DNA of 64,000 nt from Prochlorococcus sp. AG-402-A08 (GTDB lineage: Bacteria; Cyanobacteriota; Cyanobacteriia; PCC-6307; Cyanobiaceae), in assembly GCA_003279585.1 (NCBI GenBank), contig QCHH01000006.1:1-64000 (forward strand). The letters are read 5' to 3'. Below, one piece after another: positions 48,575-57,077 of this stretch; positions within the stretch are counted from its first letter, which is position 1, and every line of letters starts with the position of its first letter. The notes under the pieces are model-generated. The model did no database searches. It saw only the letters and a list, made by a program, of their open reading frames with translations, and was not told the DNA's origin. Both the position numbers and the translations under genes were made by a program.

Positions 48575-49513
48575 TTGGCGCAGCCTTCTTTGAATCTAGA
48601 GGATGCCTACGAGGCTTGCAGAATAGAAACTGCACAATGGGCCAAGACCTTCTACCTTGGCACCATGTTGCTTCCCCCTGCTAAACGCAGAGCTATCTGG
48701 GCTATTTATGTTTGGTGCCGGAGAACAGATGAACTGATGGACAGCACTGAAGCTCAAAAAAAATCTAGAGATGAGTTATCAGATCGATTGAATAAATGGG
48801 AAGAAAAAACAAAAAATATTTTTGCTGGTAATACAGAAGATGATTTTGATGCTGTCTTAGCCGACACTCTTCAAAAGTTTCCTCAATCTATTAAGCCTTA
48901 TATCGACATGATTGAAGGCCAGAGAATGGATTTAGATACAAGCAGATATAAAACCTTTGAAGAACTTGAACTCTACTGTTATCGAGTCGCAGGAACTGTT
49001 GGTTTGATGACTCAAGGTGTAATAGGAATAGATTCTGCCTATACGTCTAATCCAAACTTGCCACCTCCTAATACTTCACAAGCAGCTGTAGCTCTAGGAA
49101 TTGCGAATCAATTAACCAATATTCTTAGAGATGTCGGTGAAGATAGAGAGAGAGGACGAATTTATTTGCCGTTAGAAGATTTGGAAAAATTTAATTACTC
49201 TGAAGAAGATCTAATGAGCGGAAAAATTAATGATAACTGGAAAGCTTTAATGGCTTTTCAATTAGCAAGAGCAAGAGATTGGTTCCTTAAATCTGAAGAA
49301 GGCATTAAATGGCTCTCAATAGATGCAAGGTGGCCAATATGGACCTCGCTAAAACTTTATAGCGGAATATTAAATTCAATTGAGAAACTTGATTATGATG
49401 TATTCAATAATCGTGCTTTCGTAAAGGGTTGGGTAAAAGCTGCAAATCTACCCATCTCATATTTGCTAACTATCAACGATGAAAAATATAAACTTAGAAC
49501 ACTAATTAACTAA
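48575..49513 (+). CDS. crtB: 15-cis-phytoene synthase
   Basis: CrtB condenses two geranylgeranyl diphosphates to phytoene, the first carotenoid step. The 312-residue protein starts at a TTG (MAQPSLNLEDAYEACR). The first Asp-rich motif DELMD is at about 52-56, after AIWAIYVWCRRT. The second, ANQLTNILRDVGEDRERGR near 176-194, is complete. YCYRVAGTVGLM near 131-142 is also diagnostic. Being next to crtP, the two give the entry part of carotenoid synthesis. It converges with the RRM gene with a 5-nt gap. Confidence 0.97.
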   Translation: MAQPSLNLEDAYEACRIETAQWAKTFYLGTMLLPPAKRRAIWAIYVWCRRTDELMDSTEAQKKSRDELSDRLNKWEEKTKNIFAGNTEDDFDAVLADTLQKFPQSIKPYIDMIEGQRMDLDTSRYKTFEELELYCYRVAGTVGLMTQGVIGIDSAYTSNPNLPPPNTSQAAVALGIANQLTNILRDVGEDRERGRIYLPLEDLEKFNYSEEDLMSGKINDNWKALMAFQLARARDWFLKSEEGIKWLSIDARWPIWTSLKLYSGILNSIEKLDYDVFNNRAFVKGWVKAANLPISYLLTINDEKYKLRTLIN

Positions 49514-49518
49514 AAGAT

Positions 49519-49950
49519 TTATACAGGAGTTTTTTGGTTAGCTAAAAGATCTTTTAATTTTGATAGTTCTCCAGCCCATCTTGGATCTGGAGCTTCTTTA
49601 ATTGGTGCATCACTATGTACAACTTTCTTAACATCTTTACGGTTAGAACCTTTATTTCCATTGTTAAAACTTGCTCCTTTTCTTGAGTTACCAGAATTTG
49701 AATCTTTTCGCTCAGAACGTTCAACCCTCAATTTATTGCCATTAAATTCATGGCCATTTAATTTTTCAATAAGCTCATTCGCAACATTCTCATCTTTAAT
49801 ATTAGCGAAACCAAATCCCCTACAAGCCTTGGTATCTCTGTCAAAAACAGCTTTAAATTTGACGCCATCTCCTATTGATGCAAGAAGGGCTTCAAGTTCT
49901 TTAACATTGACATTCTGCGGCAAATTACCGATGTAAAGACGAACACTCAT
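49519..49950 (-). CDS. RNA-binding protein with one RRM domain (cyanobacterial Rbp type)
   Basis: The 143-residue protein has a single RRM at residues 3-80. RNP2 is RLYIGNLP near 4-11 and RNP1 is CRGFGFANI near 43-51. The rest is a low-complexity tail rich in Gly, Ser, Asn and Lys, ending with a short conserved helix (PRWAGELSKLKDLLANQ). Cyanobacterial Rbp proteins of this kind are linked to cold response and to mRNA localisation or stability. The leader upstream of the ATG lacks a Shine-Dalgarno sequence and carries a pyrimidine run, so its translation may depend on other features. Confidence 0.93.
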   Translation of the reverse strand: MSVRLYIGNLPQNVNVKELEALLASIGDGVKFKAVFDRDTKACRGFGFANIKDENVANELIEKLNGHEFNGNKLRVERSERKDSNSGNSRKGASFNNGNKGSNRKDVKKVVHSDAPIKEAPDPRWAGELSKLKDLLANQKTPV

Positions 49951-50017
49951 TTAGAAAAAAGGGGGATAAGAAGAAGACGGCATTCGGCCGAGATTAATTT
50001 GATTTGTGTGTAGTTAA

Positions 50018-51211
50018 TCACAAAAAGGGTGAATTCTCTAGGATCCATTTACGAGCGACCTCCAAAGCCTCTTTCTCAGTAAAAAATCTTCCATAGGCTT
50101 TTTCCTTTGAAAGATGTCTAATAAGTTCTCCCAAGAAAGGCCCTGGAGGGATTCTAAAAACTTTTTGAAGCAAATGGCCATCCAAAGGCGATGAAGGGTG
50201 AAAGAGAGGGTCAGAGGGGTCTTTCCAGCGTTTTAGCCAAGTACTTGTATATTTATCTTTCAAGAAAAGAATTAAAGATGGCAAATCCTCCTCCAAATCA
50301 ATATGAAGCTGAAACCTCTCATCCTCGGAAAGATTATCTAAACCTAAATTATTAATTTTATGAACCCAAAACCTTAGGTTCTTGCATCTTTTGATTTCAT
50401 TTTTACTAAAAGTCAACTTTGACAAACCATCATCACTAAGTAAACATACTAATTTCGCTAGAATGCCTCCAAAAATAGGGGTACTGGAAGAAATATCTTT
50501 TCTTTTTAATTCAAGATAAGGAAGATTATCCTTATTCCATTTATTCAATAATTGAAGTTCTAAAAATGTTTGCCAAATCGAAGAATTCCAATTCGATTGA
50601 ACTATTTTCAAGATCTCCATTTTTACCCTTTCAGGTGCAACATTACTTAATTTATCTACATTATTTTTTAAAAACCTTTTAGTTTCCTTCTCTAATTTGA
50701 AGTCCAATTCACACATTAATCGAAAACCTCTAAGAATCCTTAAAGGATCATCAAGTAGGTTCTTTTCACTTATTGCAACAATTTTCTTACTTTTTAAATC
50801 ATCTATTCCTCCAGTAGGATCAAAAATCTCTGGCTTTGCTTTAAGCCTTAAAGCAATTGCATTTATTCGAAAATCTCGTCTTAATAGATCTTCTGTGAGA
50901 TTTTCTCCAACTTGTCTAGCAAAATCCAGGGTCCATCCATTAATAACCAATCGAGCAATATCTCTATTTTCATCAAGCTTTATAAAAGTGGCACTAATCT
51001 TTTTAGATAAATTTTCGCTGAAATTAATAGCATTTATTGGTATCACAAAATCCAAATCAGGTTTTTGACTCAATTTGTTTAATAATCCATCTCTTACAGA
51101 ACCACCCACTAAGGCACTTCCAGGAGGCAAATCATCAATGGATATTGGCCAATCTTTAGGATTTAAATCTCCAAAAAGATCATTTGATAGTAATGTGTCC
51201 TTACTTATCAA
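50018..51211 (-). CDS. tRNA nucleotidyltransferase / poly(A) polymerase family
   Basis: The 397-residue protein belongs to the class II CCA-adding enzyme and poly(A) polymerase family. The start appears to be TTG at 51211. The catalytic region has SALVGGSVRDGLL near 31-43, then PDLDFVI near 50-56, with its DxD metal site, and ENLTEDLLRRDFRINAIALR near 101-120. The neck region has DDPLRILRGFRL near 155-166. It could complete tRNA CCA ends or add poly(A) tails; the motifs do not separate these. It is divergent from ycf34 with 29 nt between starts. Confidence 0.88.
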   Translation of the reverse strand: MISKDTLLSNDLFGDLNPKDWPISIDDLPPGSALVGGSVRDGLLNKLSQKPDLDFVIPINAINFSENLSKKISATFIKLDENRDIARLVINGWTLDFARQVGENLTEDLLRRDFRINAIALRLKAKPEIFDPTGGIDDLKSKKIVAISEKNLLDDPLRILRGFRLMCELDFKLEKETKRFLKNNVDKLSNVAPERVKMEILKIVQSNWNSSIWQTFLELQLLNKWNKDNLPYLELKRKDISSSTPIFGGILAKLVCLLSDDGLSKLTFSKNEIKRCKNLRFWVHKINNLGLDNLSEDERFQLHIDLEEDLPSLILFLKDKYTSTWLKRWKDPSDPLFHPSSPLDGHLLQKVFRIPPGPFLGELIRHLSKEKAYGRFFTEKEALEVARKWILENSPFL

Positions 51212-51240
51212 AATGACACCTAGATTCTTCTTGAATAGTT

Positions 51241-51492
51241 ATGTGCATCTGTGTTGATTGTGCTTGGGTAGATAGATGTAAGACCTACTACACAGTTGAA
51301 GAAAATCATCAAGTCAAACATCTCTCCAAAAATCCAGATTTTCAAGGCACTAATCCAGAAATACACATCAATATTTTTGATCTGCCTGAAAGCAAGACAG
51401 GTATCGAATGGGATGTCAGAGGATGCGATAGTTTTAAACTTGATCAAGGGAAATGGAGCAGACTTCGTCCAGGAGAAGAAATTCCAAAATAA
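51241..51492 (+). CDS. ycf34: Ycf34 family protein
   Basis: The 83-residue protein begins MCICVDCAWVDRCKTYYTVE, with four Cys in the first 13 residues. Ycf34 in cyanobacteria and red-lineage plastids is reported as an iron-sulfur protein that affects photosynthetic electron transport; the Cys cluster is consistent. The C-terminal WDVRGCDSFKLDQGKWSRLR and GEEIPK match the family. The tsaB-like gene follows 17 nt downstream. Confidence 0.93.
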   Translation: MCICVDCAWVDRCKTYYTVEENHQVKHLSKNPDFQGTNPEIHINIFDLPESKTGIEWDVRGCDSFKLDQGKWSRLRPGEEIPK

Positions 51493-51509
51493 GAATCATA
51501 ATAAATTAG

Positions 51510-52178
51510 TTGCAAAATTTCCATAACTCAAAATCAAAATATTTATTAGCCTTACACAGCTGCTCAGAATCCTTTGGAATAGCAATTAAAGATACCGAAA
51601 ATCCAGAAAAAATTATCAAAAGCGAAATATTTAATTTAGGTCGCTCATTATCAAAGAAATTATTTAGTTGTATAGAAACAATTCTTCCCAGAGAGTTTTG
51701 GAAGCAAATTATTCGCATTTCAGTAGCAAAAGGTCCTGGGAGTTTTACCAGTACAAGATTAACCATCTCAATGGCTAGAACTATTGCTCAGCAAATTGAT
51801 TGTTCATTAGATTCGATTAGTTCCTTTCATTTAATGGCTCCCAGGTTATATAAAGATCTTGATAAGAACCAAATCTTAAATCCATTTTGGATAACAGATG
51901 TTTTGCCACGCAGAGGAATTGTGGCAGGTAAATATCAACTAGTAAAAATTCACAAAGAGTCAAATTTTCATGAATTTAGTGAAATATTTTCTCCACAACT
52001 AATAAGCAATGAAAAACAGATTAATCCATCAATCAAGGCATCTAATAATGTAGAAAAAGATATTATTTCGCTTATAAATTTTTCTCAATATTGTCAAAAG
52101 TTAAAAGTTCAATCCAACTGGAAAACAACATTACCAATCTATCCCACTTCACCAATCGATAATCAAAAATATAAATGA
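51510..52178 (+). CDS. tsaB: TsaB-like protein of the tRNA t6A modification pathway
   Basis: The 222-residue protein resembles TsaB (YeaZ), a non-catalytic partner of TsaD in making t6A37 in tRNAs. It opens YLLALHSCSESFGIAI near 11-26, has the central SVAKGPGSFTSTRLTISMAR near 71-90, and SLDSISSFHLMA near 97-108. The first motif departs from the usual DTS start (LHSCS), and the C-terminus is divergent, as is common in this family. The start is a TTG at 51510. The partner TsaD is not in the window. It converges with plsC. Confidence 0.82.
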   Translation: MQNFHNSKSKYLLALHSCSESFGIAIKDTENPEKIIKSEIFNLGRSLSKKLFSCIETILPREFWKQIIRISVAKGPGSFTSTRLTISMARTIAQQIDCSLDSISSFHLMAPRLYKDLDKNQILNPFWITDVLPRRGIVAGKYQLVKIHKESNFHEFSEIFSPQLISNEKQINPSIKASNNVEKDIISLINFSQYCQKLKVQSNWKTTLPIYPTSPIDNQKYK

Positions 52179-52220
52179 AAAAGTTCAAATATTTTCTAAT
52201 ATTTTAGAGATAGGTTGATT

Positions 52221-52901
52221 TCAGATATTCTGTATTAAACCTTTGTCCAGCATTGAATTTATAGATATTTGAATTTCTTGAGTTGTTGATATTAAATCTT
52301 CTCTTCTCTTTGTTTTAGGGGGATGAATTAATTCACCAACTCTTAAATGAATAGAGACAAATCGGGGAAGAAGAGATCCTTTTGGAAAAGCTCGATGACT
52401 ATTAACGATTGCCACAGGAAGAATAGGGGAACCTGTCCTTGCAGCCAAAAGAGCAGCACCTGCTTTAGGATCATTTACTCTTCCATTTTCTTGTCTGGTT
52501 CCATCCAAAAACACACCCGTAGCCCAACCTTCACTTAATCGATTAGATGCATTTCTGATTGCCTCTCTATCTCCTGCTCCCCTCTTAACTGGATAGGCAC
52601 CACAAGCAGAAATTATGAATGACAGCATGGGCACCTTGAAAAGTTCAGATTTTGCCATGAAAGCTACTGGTCTTCCCAATGCATGGCCCAAAATCGGAGG
52701 ATCAAGATGAGAACCATGATTAGAAACAACTACAACTCCGCCTTCCTGAGGTAAATTCGAAATCCCTATTGTTTGGCCTCTAAACAAAAAACGAAAAATA
52801 GGGAAAACTAATAAATAACTAACACATCCATAAATAAAACTTTGTCTAGGTCTATTTTTATGGATTTTTTGAACTCCTTTAACATCTTTAAATTGTTCCA
52901 A
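52221..52901 (-). CDS. plsC: 1-Acyl-sn-glycerol-3-phosphate acyltransferase
   Basis: PlsC acylates lysophosphatidic acid to phosphatidic acid. The 226-residue protein has the catalytic NHGSHLDPP near 56-64 (NHx4D), then RPVAFMAKSELFKVP near 72-86, FLDGTRQENG near 123-132, which is the second acceptor-binding block, and ILPVAIVNS. An N-terminal hydrophobic segment near 25-40 may anchor it. It lies 2 nt after fabD at the end of rpaB-plsX-fabH-fabD-plsC, which links acyl-chain initiation to membrane lipid assembly. Confidence 0.93.
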   Translation of the reverse strand: MEQFKDVKGVQKIHKNRPRQSFIYGCVSYLLVFPIFRFLFRGQTIGISNLPQEGGVVVVSNHGSHLDPPILGHALGRPVAFMAKSELFKVPMLSFIISACGAYPVKRGAGDREAIRNASNRLSEGWATGVFLDGTRQENGRVNDPKAGAALLAARTGSPILPVAIVNSHRAFPKGSLLPRFVSIHLRVGELIHPPKTKRREDLISTTQEIQISINSMLDKGLIQNI

Positions 52902-52903
52902 AA

Positions 52904-53800
52904 TTAATAACCCAAATCACTTGCATTTGATATTTGACTGGCCAAGACCCCTTTCATTGATCGTTTAGCAAGACCGCTAAGCACATTTCCTGGCCCAATT
53001 TCAACCATTGTGGTTATGCCTTCTTTTTTCATTGCATCCATAGTCTCTCTCCATCTAACACCCGTAGTCATTTGTTTTTTCAGGCGATTCTTTAATATTT
53101 CACCACTTAAAGTTGGGGTTGGATCAACATTGCTAAGAACTGGAACTTGAGCATCTTGAAAAGTTACTTGATCAAGTTCTTCAGCAAAACTTTTAGATGC
53201 TTCAGTCATGAATATGGAGTGAAAAGCACCTGAAACTTGTAGAGGAATTGCTCTTTTACATTTTAAATTATCAGCCACTTTCCTTACTGCTTCTGGTAAA
53301 CCAGATAAAACAACTTGAGATTCACTATTGTCATTGGCTATTGCAGCTCCCTCAGTTTCTCTAATCAAATCATCTAATTCATTTCGATCAAATCCCAAAA
53401 CAGCTATCATTGCTCCTCCGCCTGCTGATGCCATCAATTCAGATCTTTTCTTTAATAGCAATAACGCTGTCTTTGCATCTAAAACATCTGCTGAATAAAG
53501 ACCAACTATTTCTCCTAGGCTATGGCCTGCAATTAATTGGGTCTCCCTTTTTTGCCTTTTTAAATCATCAACCAATAGCGACTCAACAACAAAAAGTGCA
53601 GGTTGAGTGTTTCTCGTATCATTTAAATCATATATTTCTTCGTTTGGAACACCTTCACCACAACAAATTTTCCAAAGATCTCTTCCAAGAATTTCTGAGG
53701 CCAATTCAAATCTATCTCTCGAACCAGGCAAATCCAATAACGAATTTGCCATACCTAATTTTTGAGAGCCTTGTCCAGGAAAGACCCAGGCAATAGTCAT
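52904..53800 (-). CDS. fabD: Malonyl-CoA:ACP transacylase
   Basis: FabD moves malonyl groups from CoA to acyl-carrier protein. From ATG 53800 the protein has 298 residues and starts MTIAWVFPGQGSQKLGMA. An earlier start at 53845 would run back into fabH and is not typical. The nucleophile motif GHSLGE is near 91-96, and AFHSIFM near 200-206 holds the catalytic His. The GPGNVLSGL segment is near the C-terminus. It sits 26 nt after fabH and 2 nt before plsC. Confidence 0.95.
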   Translation of the reverse strand: MTIAWVFPGQGSQKLGMANSLLDLPGSRDRFELASEILGRDLWKICCGEGVPNEEIYDLNDTRNTQPALFVVESLLVDDLKRQKRETQLIAGHSLGEIVGLYSADVLDAKTALLLLKKRSELMASAGGGAMIAVLGFDRNELDDLIRETEGAAIANDNSESQVVLSGLPEAVRKVADNLKCKRAIPLQVSGAFHSIFMTEASKSFAEELDQVTFQDAQVPVLSNVDPTPTLSGEILKNRLKKQMTTGVRWRETMDAMKKEGITTMVEIGPGNVLSGLAKRSMKGVLASQISNASDLGY

Positions 53801-53826
53801 AATTTCTAAATTAATTATTAAACAGC

Positions 53827-54843
53827 TTAATAGGGACCATGCCAATAAAACAAAGCGGCTCCCCAGCTTAAGCCAGCGCCGAATCCACTACAGGCTATTA
53901 AATCACCAGATTTAATCCTCTGATCTCTTACTGCCTCATCAAGCATCAATGGGATCGTTGCTGCTGAGGTATTTCCATAATGTTTCAAATTTGAAAGGAC
54001 TTTTTCTGATGGTATTGAAAATCTCGCAGCTACGGCATCAAGAATTCTTTGATTAGCCTGGTGCAATAGAAGCCAATCTATTTTTTCTGACTTGATTTGA
54101 TATTTTTCTAAGATTTCTCCAAGAATGATAGGAACTTCTTTAACTGCAAACTTATAAACCTCCTTTCCCTCCATTTTTATTGGCAAATATTCCCCTTTTT
54201 GATGGCTAGCTCCTTGAACTAAATCTAAAAAAGCATTTGATTGAGAGAGATTTAAGCAACCACCTTTACTTCCATCAGACTTCAAATCATATCCAATCAA
54301 ACCACTGTCATTTACAGATGTCTCAACAGCTACTGCACCTGCTCCATCTCCAAACAAAACGCAGGTCTTTCTGTCATCCCAATTCACCCATTTTGATAAT
54401 TGGTCTGCTCCAATCACAACAGCTCTTTTCATAGAGCCAGAAGCCAAATATTGTGATGCAGTTACCAAAGCAAATAAAAAACCACTACAAGCAGCAGTCA
54501 AATCAAAAGCGACTGCATTGGAAGCTCCTAAATTTGATTGAATTTTAGGCGCAGAACCAAATAAATCTTCTGGAGTAGATGTTGCAAGAATTATCAAATC
54601 TATACTTTTTACATCCCATTTAGCCATTTTGACAGCATTCATTGCTGCTTCAGTAGCCAAGTCAATAAGGGACTCATTTTCTCCAATAACTCTTCTTTCA
54701 CAAATACCAGTTCTACTTTGAATCCATTCATCATTAGTTTCTACTCTCTGACCAAGTTGATCATTATTGATTACCTTTTGGGGTATGGCGCTTCCACACC
54801 CCACAAAAGATATTCCAGAGTCCCATTGAGAATTTCTAATCAA
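53827..54843 (-). CDS. fabH: 3-Oxoacyl-ACP synthase III
   Basis: FabH starts fatty-acid chains by joining acetyl-CoA and malonyl-ACP. The 338-residue protein has DEWIQSRTGICERRV near 38-52, the catalytic Cys119 in DLTAACSGFLFAL, LLHQANQRI near 258-266 with the catalytic His, and YGNTSAATIP near 288-297 with the catalytic Asn. The C-terminal GFGAGLSWGA is typical. It follows plsX by 53 nt and precedes fabD by 26 nt. Confidence 0.97.
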   Translation of the reverse strand: MIRNSQWDSGISFVGCGSAIPQKVINNDQLGQRVETNDEWIQSRTGICERRVIGENESLIDLATEAAMNAVKMAKWDVKSIDLIILATSTPEDLFGSAPKIQSNLGASNAVAFDLTAACSGFLFALVTASQYLASGSMKRAVVIGADQLSKWVNWDDRKTCVLFGDGAGAVAVETSVNDSGLIGYDLKSDGSKGGCLNLSQSNAFLDLVQGASHQKGEYLPIKMEGKEVYKFAVKEVPIILGEILEKYQIKSEKIDWLLLHQANQRILDAVAARFSIPSEKVLSNLKHYGNTSAATIPLMLDEAVRDQRIKSGDLIACSGFGAGLSWGAALFYWHGPY

Positions 54844-54896
54844 ATCTAAAAAAAGCCCTCAATCCATAAGTCAATCACATGGTAGGACAGTACCAA

Positions 54897-56219
54897 TCAG
54901 ACCTTTAAAACATCTGGTTTATTTAAATCTGCTAAATCATCCATTACTCCATGACTTGCAGCGGAATGAACAACTCTTAAAGCACTCAAAACAGATAAAG
55001 CTTTACTTCCACCGTGACCAATAACACAGATGCCATTAATTCCTAAAAGTAAAGCCCCGCCATGTTCAGCATGATCTAGGCGTTTCTTTATACGTTTCAA
55101 ATTATTTCTTAAAAAAGCAGAACCAACTTTGCCTCTTCTTCCTCTTGGTAGCTCAGCTCTCAAAACTCCCAACAGAACACTTCCAACTGATTCTAGAAAT
55201 TTCAGCAAAACGTTTCCTGTAAATCCATCACAAACCACAACATCAAAATCGCCTGATAAAACATCTCGTCCTTCACAATTTCCGGAAAAGAAAAAACGTT
55301 GTTCTTCTTTTAAAAGTTTGTAAGTTGCTAGAGAAAGATCATTACCCTTACAAGATTCTTCGCCAATATTCAATAATCCAATTCTTGGCTTGTCTACCTG
55401 CAAAACATCTCGACAATAGATATTTCCAAGAAGTGCAAATTGATGCAAATAGGTTGGTTTGCAATCCATATTTGCTCCAACATCTAGAACCAATACTGGT
55501 TGACCAGGATCTTTAGTTGGGAATAATGCTCCAATTGCTGGACGATCAATTCCTTTTAAACGTCCCAACTTGAAAATCGCTGATGCCATCATTGCTCCAG
55601 AGTTTCCAGCTGAATAGACACCCATGGCTTTTCCTTCTTTAACCAATTTCAATGCAATATTTATGCTCGCATCCTTTTTTTTGCGAACTGCAGTGGCTTC
55701 TTCATCCATGCCAACTGAAAGGCCACTCGGAATTAATTCAAAATTTCCATCATTTATAGCTTTGTCTAGAGATTCCTCTAAACCAAATTCAATAGCTGCT
55801 TTTTCTACTTTCTCAATTTCACCAACAAATTTAATTTTCAATGGAAGTAATGACAAAGATTTCAAGCAGCCATCAAGAATCGCTCCAGGTGCAAAATCTC
55901 CCCCCATTCCATCGACAGCGACCCAAATCCTTTCAGAATCTTGAATTCCATTTTTCCCTTCTGTGCTTACTCCAACTTGCAGTCTTCTCAGAGGATCAAA
56001 CACAAATGGTTCTAATGTACTTCTAGCTATTGATCCAGCACTAGTAACAACAGAGCCAGCATTAGAAACCACTGTTCCAGCAACATTGCTTGCTGCTGTC
56101 GCTGAGCTTGTTGCAGTATCAACAAGGGTTGTAACAGCTGAATTTCGGCGATACCAAATAACCAATCGCCTAATTGCCTTAGAACGATTTGTTTTATTAC
56201 TTAGGTGATTTTTTTCCAC
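54897..56219 (-). CDS. plsX: Acyl-ACP:phosphate acyltransferase PlsX, with a long N-terminal extension
   Basis: PlsX makes acyl-phosphate from acyl-ACP for phospholipid synthesis. The catalytic core starts at about residue 97 with IWVAVDGMGGDFAPGAILDG and includes AMGVYSAGNSGAMMA, LDVGANMDCKP and FVVCDGFTGNVLLKFLES-like residues near 325-342. The 440-residue length exceeds the usual 330-350 because of an extra N-terminus: a basic part (RRLVIWYRRNSA near 17-28) and an Ala/Val/Ser-rich segment (residues about 30-67). The start is a GTG at 56219, only 4 nt after the rpaB stop. Confidence 0.92.
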   Translation of the reverse strand: MEKNHLSNKTNRSKAIRRLVIWYRRNSAVTTLVDTATSSATAASNVAGTVVSNAGSVVTSAGSIARSTLEPFVFDPLRRLQVGVSTEGKNGIQDSERIWVAVDGMGGDFAPGAILDGCLKSLSLLPLKIKFVGEIEKVEKAAIEFGLEESLDKAINDGNFELIPSGLSVGMDEEATAVRKKKDASINIALKLVKEGKAMGVYSAGNSGAMMASAIFKLGRLKGIDRPAIGALFPTKDPGQPVLVLDVGANMDCKPTYLHQFALLGNIYCRDVLQVDKPRIGLLNIGEESCKGNDLSLATYKLLKEEQRFFFSGNCEGRDVLSGDFDVVVCDGFTGNVLLKFLESVGSVLLGVLRAELPRGRRGKVGSAFLRNNLKRIKKRLDHAEHGGALLLGINGICVIGHGGSKALSVLSALRVVHSAASHGVMDDLADLNKPDVLKV

Positions 56220-56223
56220 TGAT

Positions 56224-56970
56224 TTATGATCCTTCAGGAATCATAGAGTCAACAATTCGTTGAAAAAGATAGCCTGTTCCTCTTGCAGTAAGAATTAGTT
56301 CTGGATTTGCAGGATCATCCTCAAGTTTTGATCTCAGTCTAGAAATATGCACGTCAACTACTCTTGTATCAACATGTCTTTCAGGTGTATATCCCCAAAC
56401 TTCTTTAAGAATCTCACCTCGACTAAATGGTTCTCCTGAACGACTCACCAATAGTTCTAAAAGACTAAATTCCATTCCTGTTAATCTAATTCGTTCATCA
56501 TTTCTATATACCTGACGCTTATTTGTATCAATTTTTAAATTCATAACCGCAATCACGCCTGAATTAGGCAGTCCAGCTATTTGTTCTTTTTCTACTCTTC
56601 TTAAAACACATCTAATCCTAGCTTCTAATTCTTTTGGGCTAAATGGTTTCACAACATAATCATCAGCACCAAGCTCTAGGCCAGTGATTCTATCTGCAAC
56701 ATCTCCCAATGCTGTCAGCATGACTATTGGAACATCTGATTCCTTTCTTAGTTCCTGGCAAACTCCATATCCATCCAATTTAGGCATCATTACATCGAGT
56801 ACCACCAAATCAGGCTCACAATTTCTGAACAGATCCAATGCTTCATTACCATCACAAGCAGTAACTACCTGATAGCCAATCATGGATAGGCGAGTTTCTA
56901 GGATCCTCCTAATACTTGCCTCATCATCAGCTACGAGGATGGTTTCCTTTGAGGGACTTGTGGCCGTCAT
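56224..56970 (-). CDS. rpaB: OmpR-class response regulator RpaB (Ycf27)
   Basis: RpaB is an essential cyanobacterial light- and redox-responsive regulator that binds HLR1 elements of photosynthesis genes. The 248-residue protein has ETILVADDEASIRRILETRL near 9-28, phospho-acceptor Asp59 in LVVLDVMMPKLDGYG, and the KPFSPKELEARIRCVLRRVE segment near 108-127. The C-terminal winged helix has TGMEFSLLELLVSRSGEPFS near 168-187, then VWGYTPERHVDTRVVDVHIS near 194-213. The partner kinase (Hik33/NblS type) is not in the window. It leads into plsX 4 nt downstream. Confidence 0.95.
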   Translation of the reverse strand: MTATSPSKETILVADDEASIRRILETRLSMIGYQVVTACDGNEALDLFRNCEPDLVVLDVMMPKLDGYGVCQELRKESDVPIVMLTALGDVADRITGLELGADDYVVKPFSPKELEARIRCVLRRVEKEQIAGLPNSGVIAVMNLKIDTNKRQVYRNDERIRLTGMEFSLLELLVSRSGEPFSRGEILKEVWGYTPERHVDTRVVDVHISRLRSKLEDDPANPELILTARGTGYLFQRIVDSMIPEGS

Positions 56971-57077
56971 TTGTTCCTTAGCTTTGGCGGCTGCGACAAG
57001 ATCTTAAGTGAAGGTTCACCAACATTTAAAGATCACTATCTTTATTCAACTACAGCCAACTTCCTTTTTACAACTAA

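Noticed and set aside
51296-51526. Second plus-strand ORF overlapping ycf34
   Set aside because: It is out of frame with the clear Ycf34 protein and lacks any motif.
56971-57077. HLR1 element (paired GTTACA-like repeats) for rpaB self-control
   Set aside because: I looked on both strands and saw no pair of repeats with correct 2-nt spacing.
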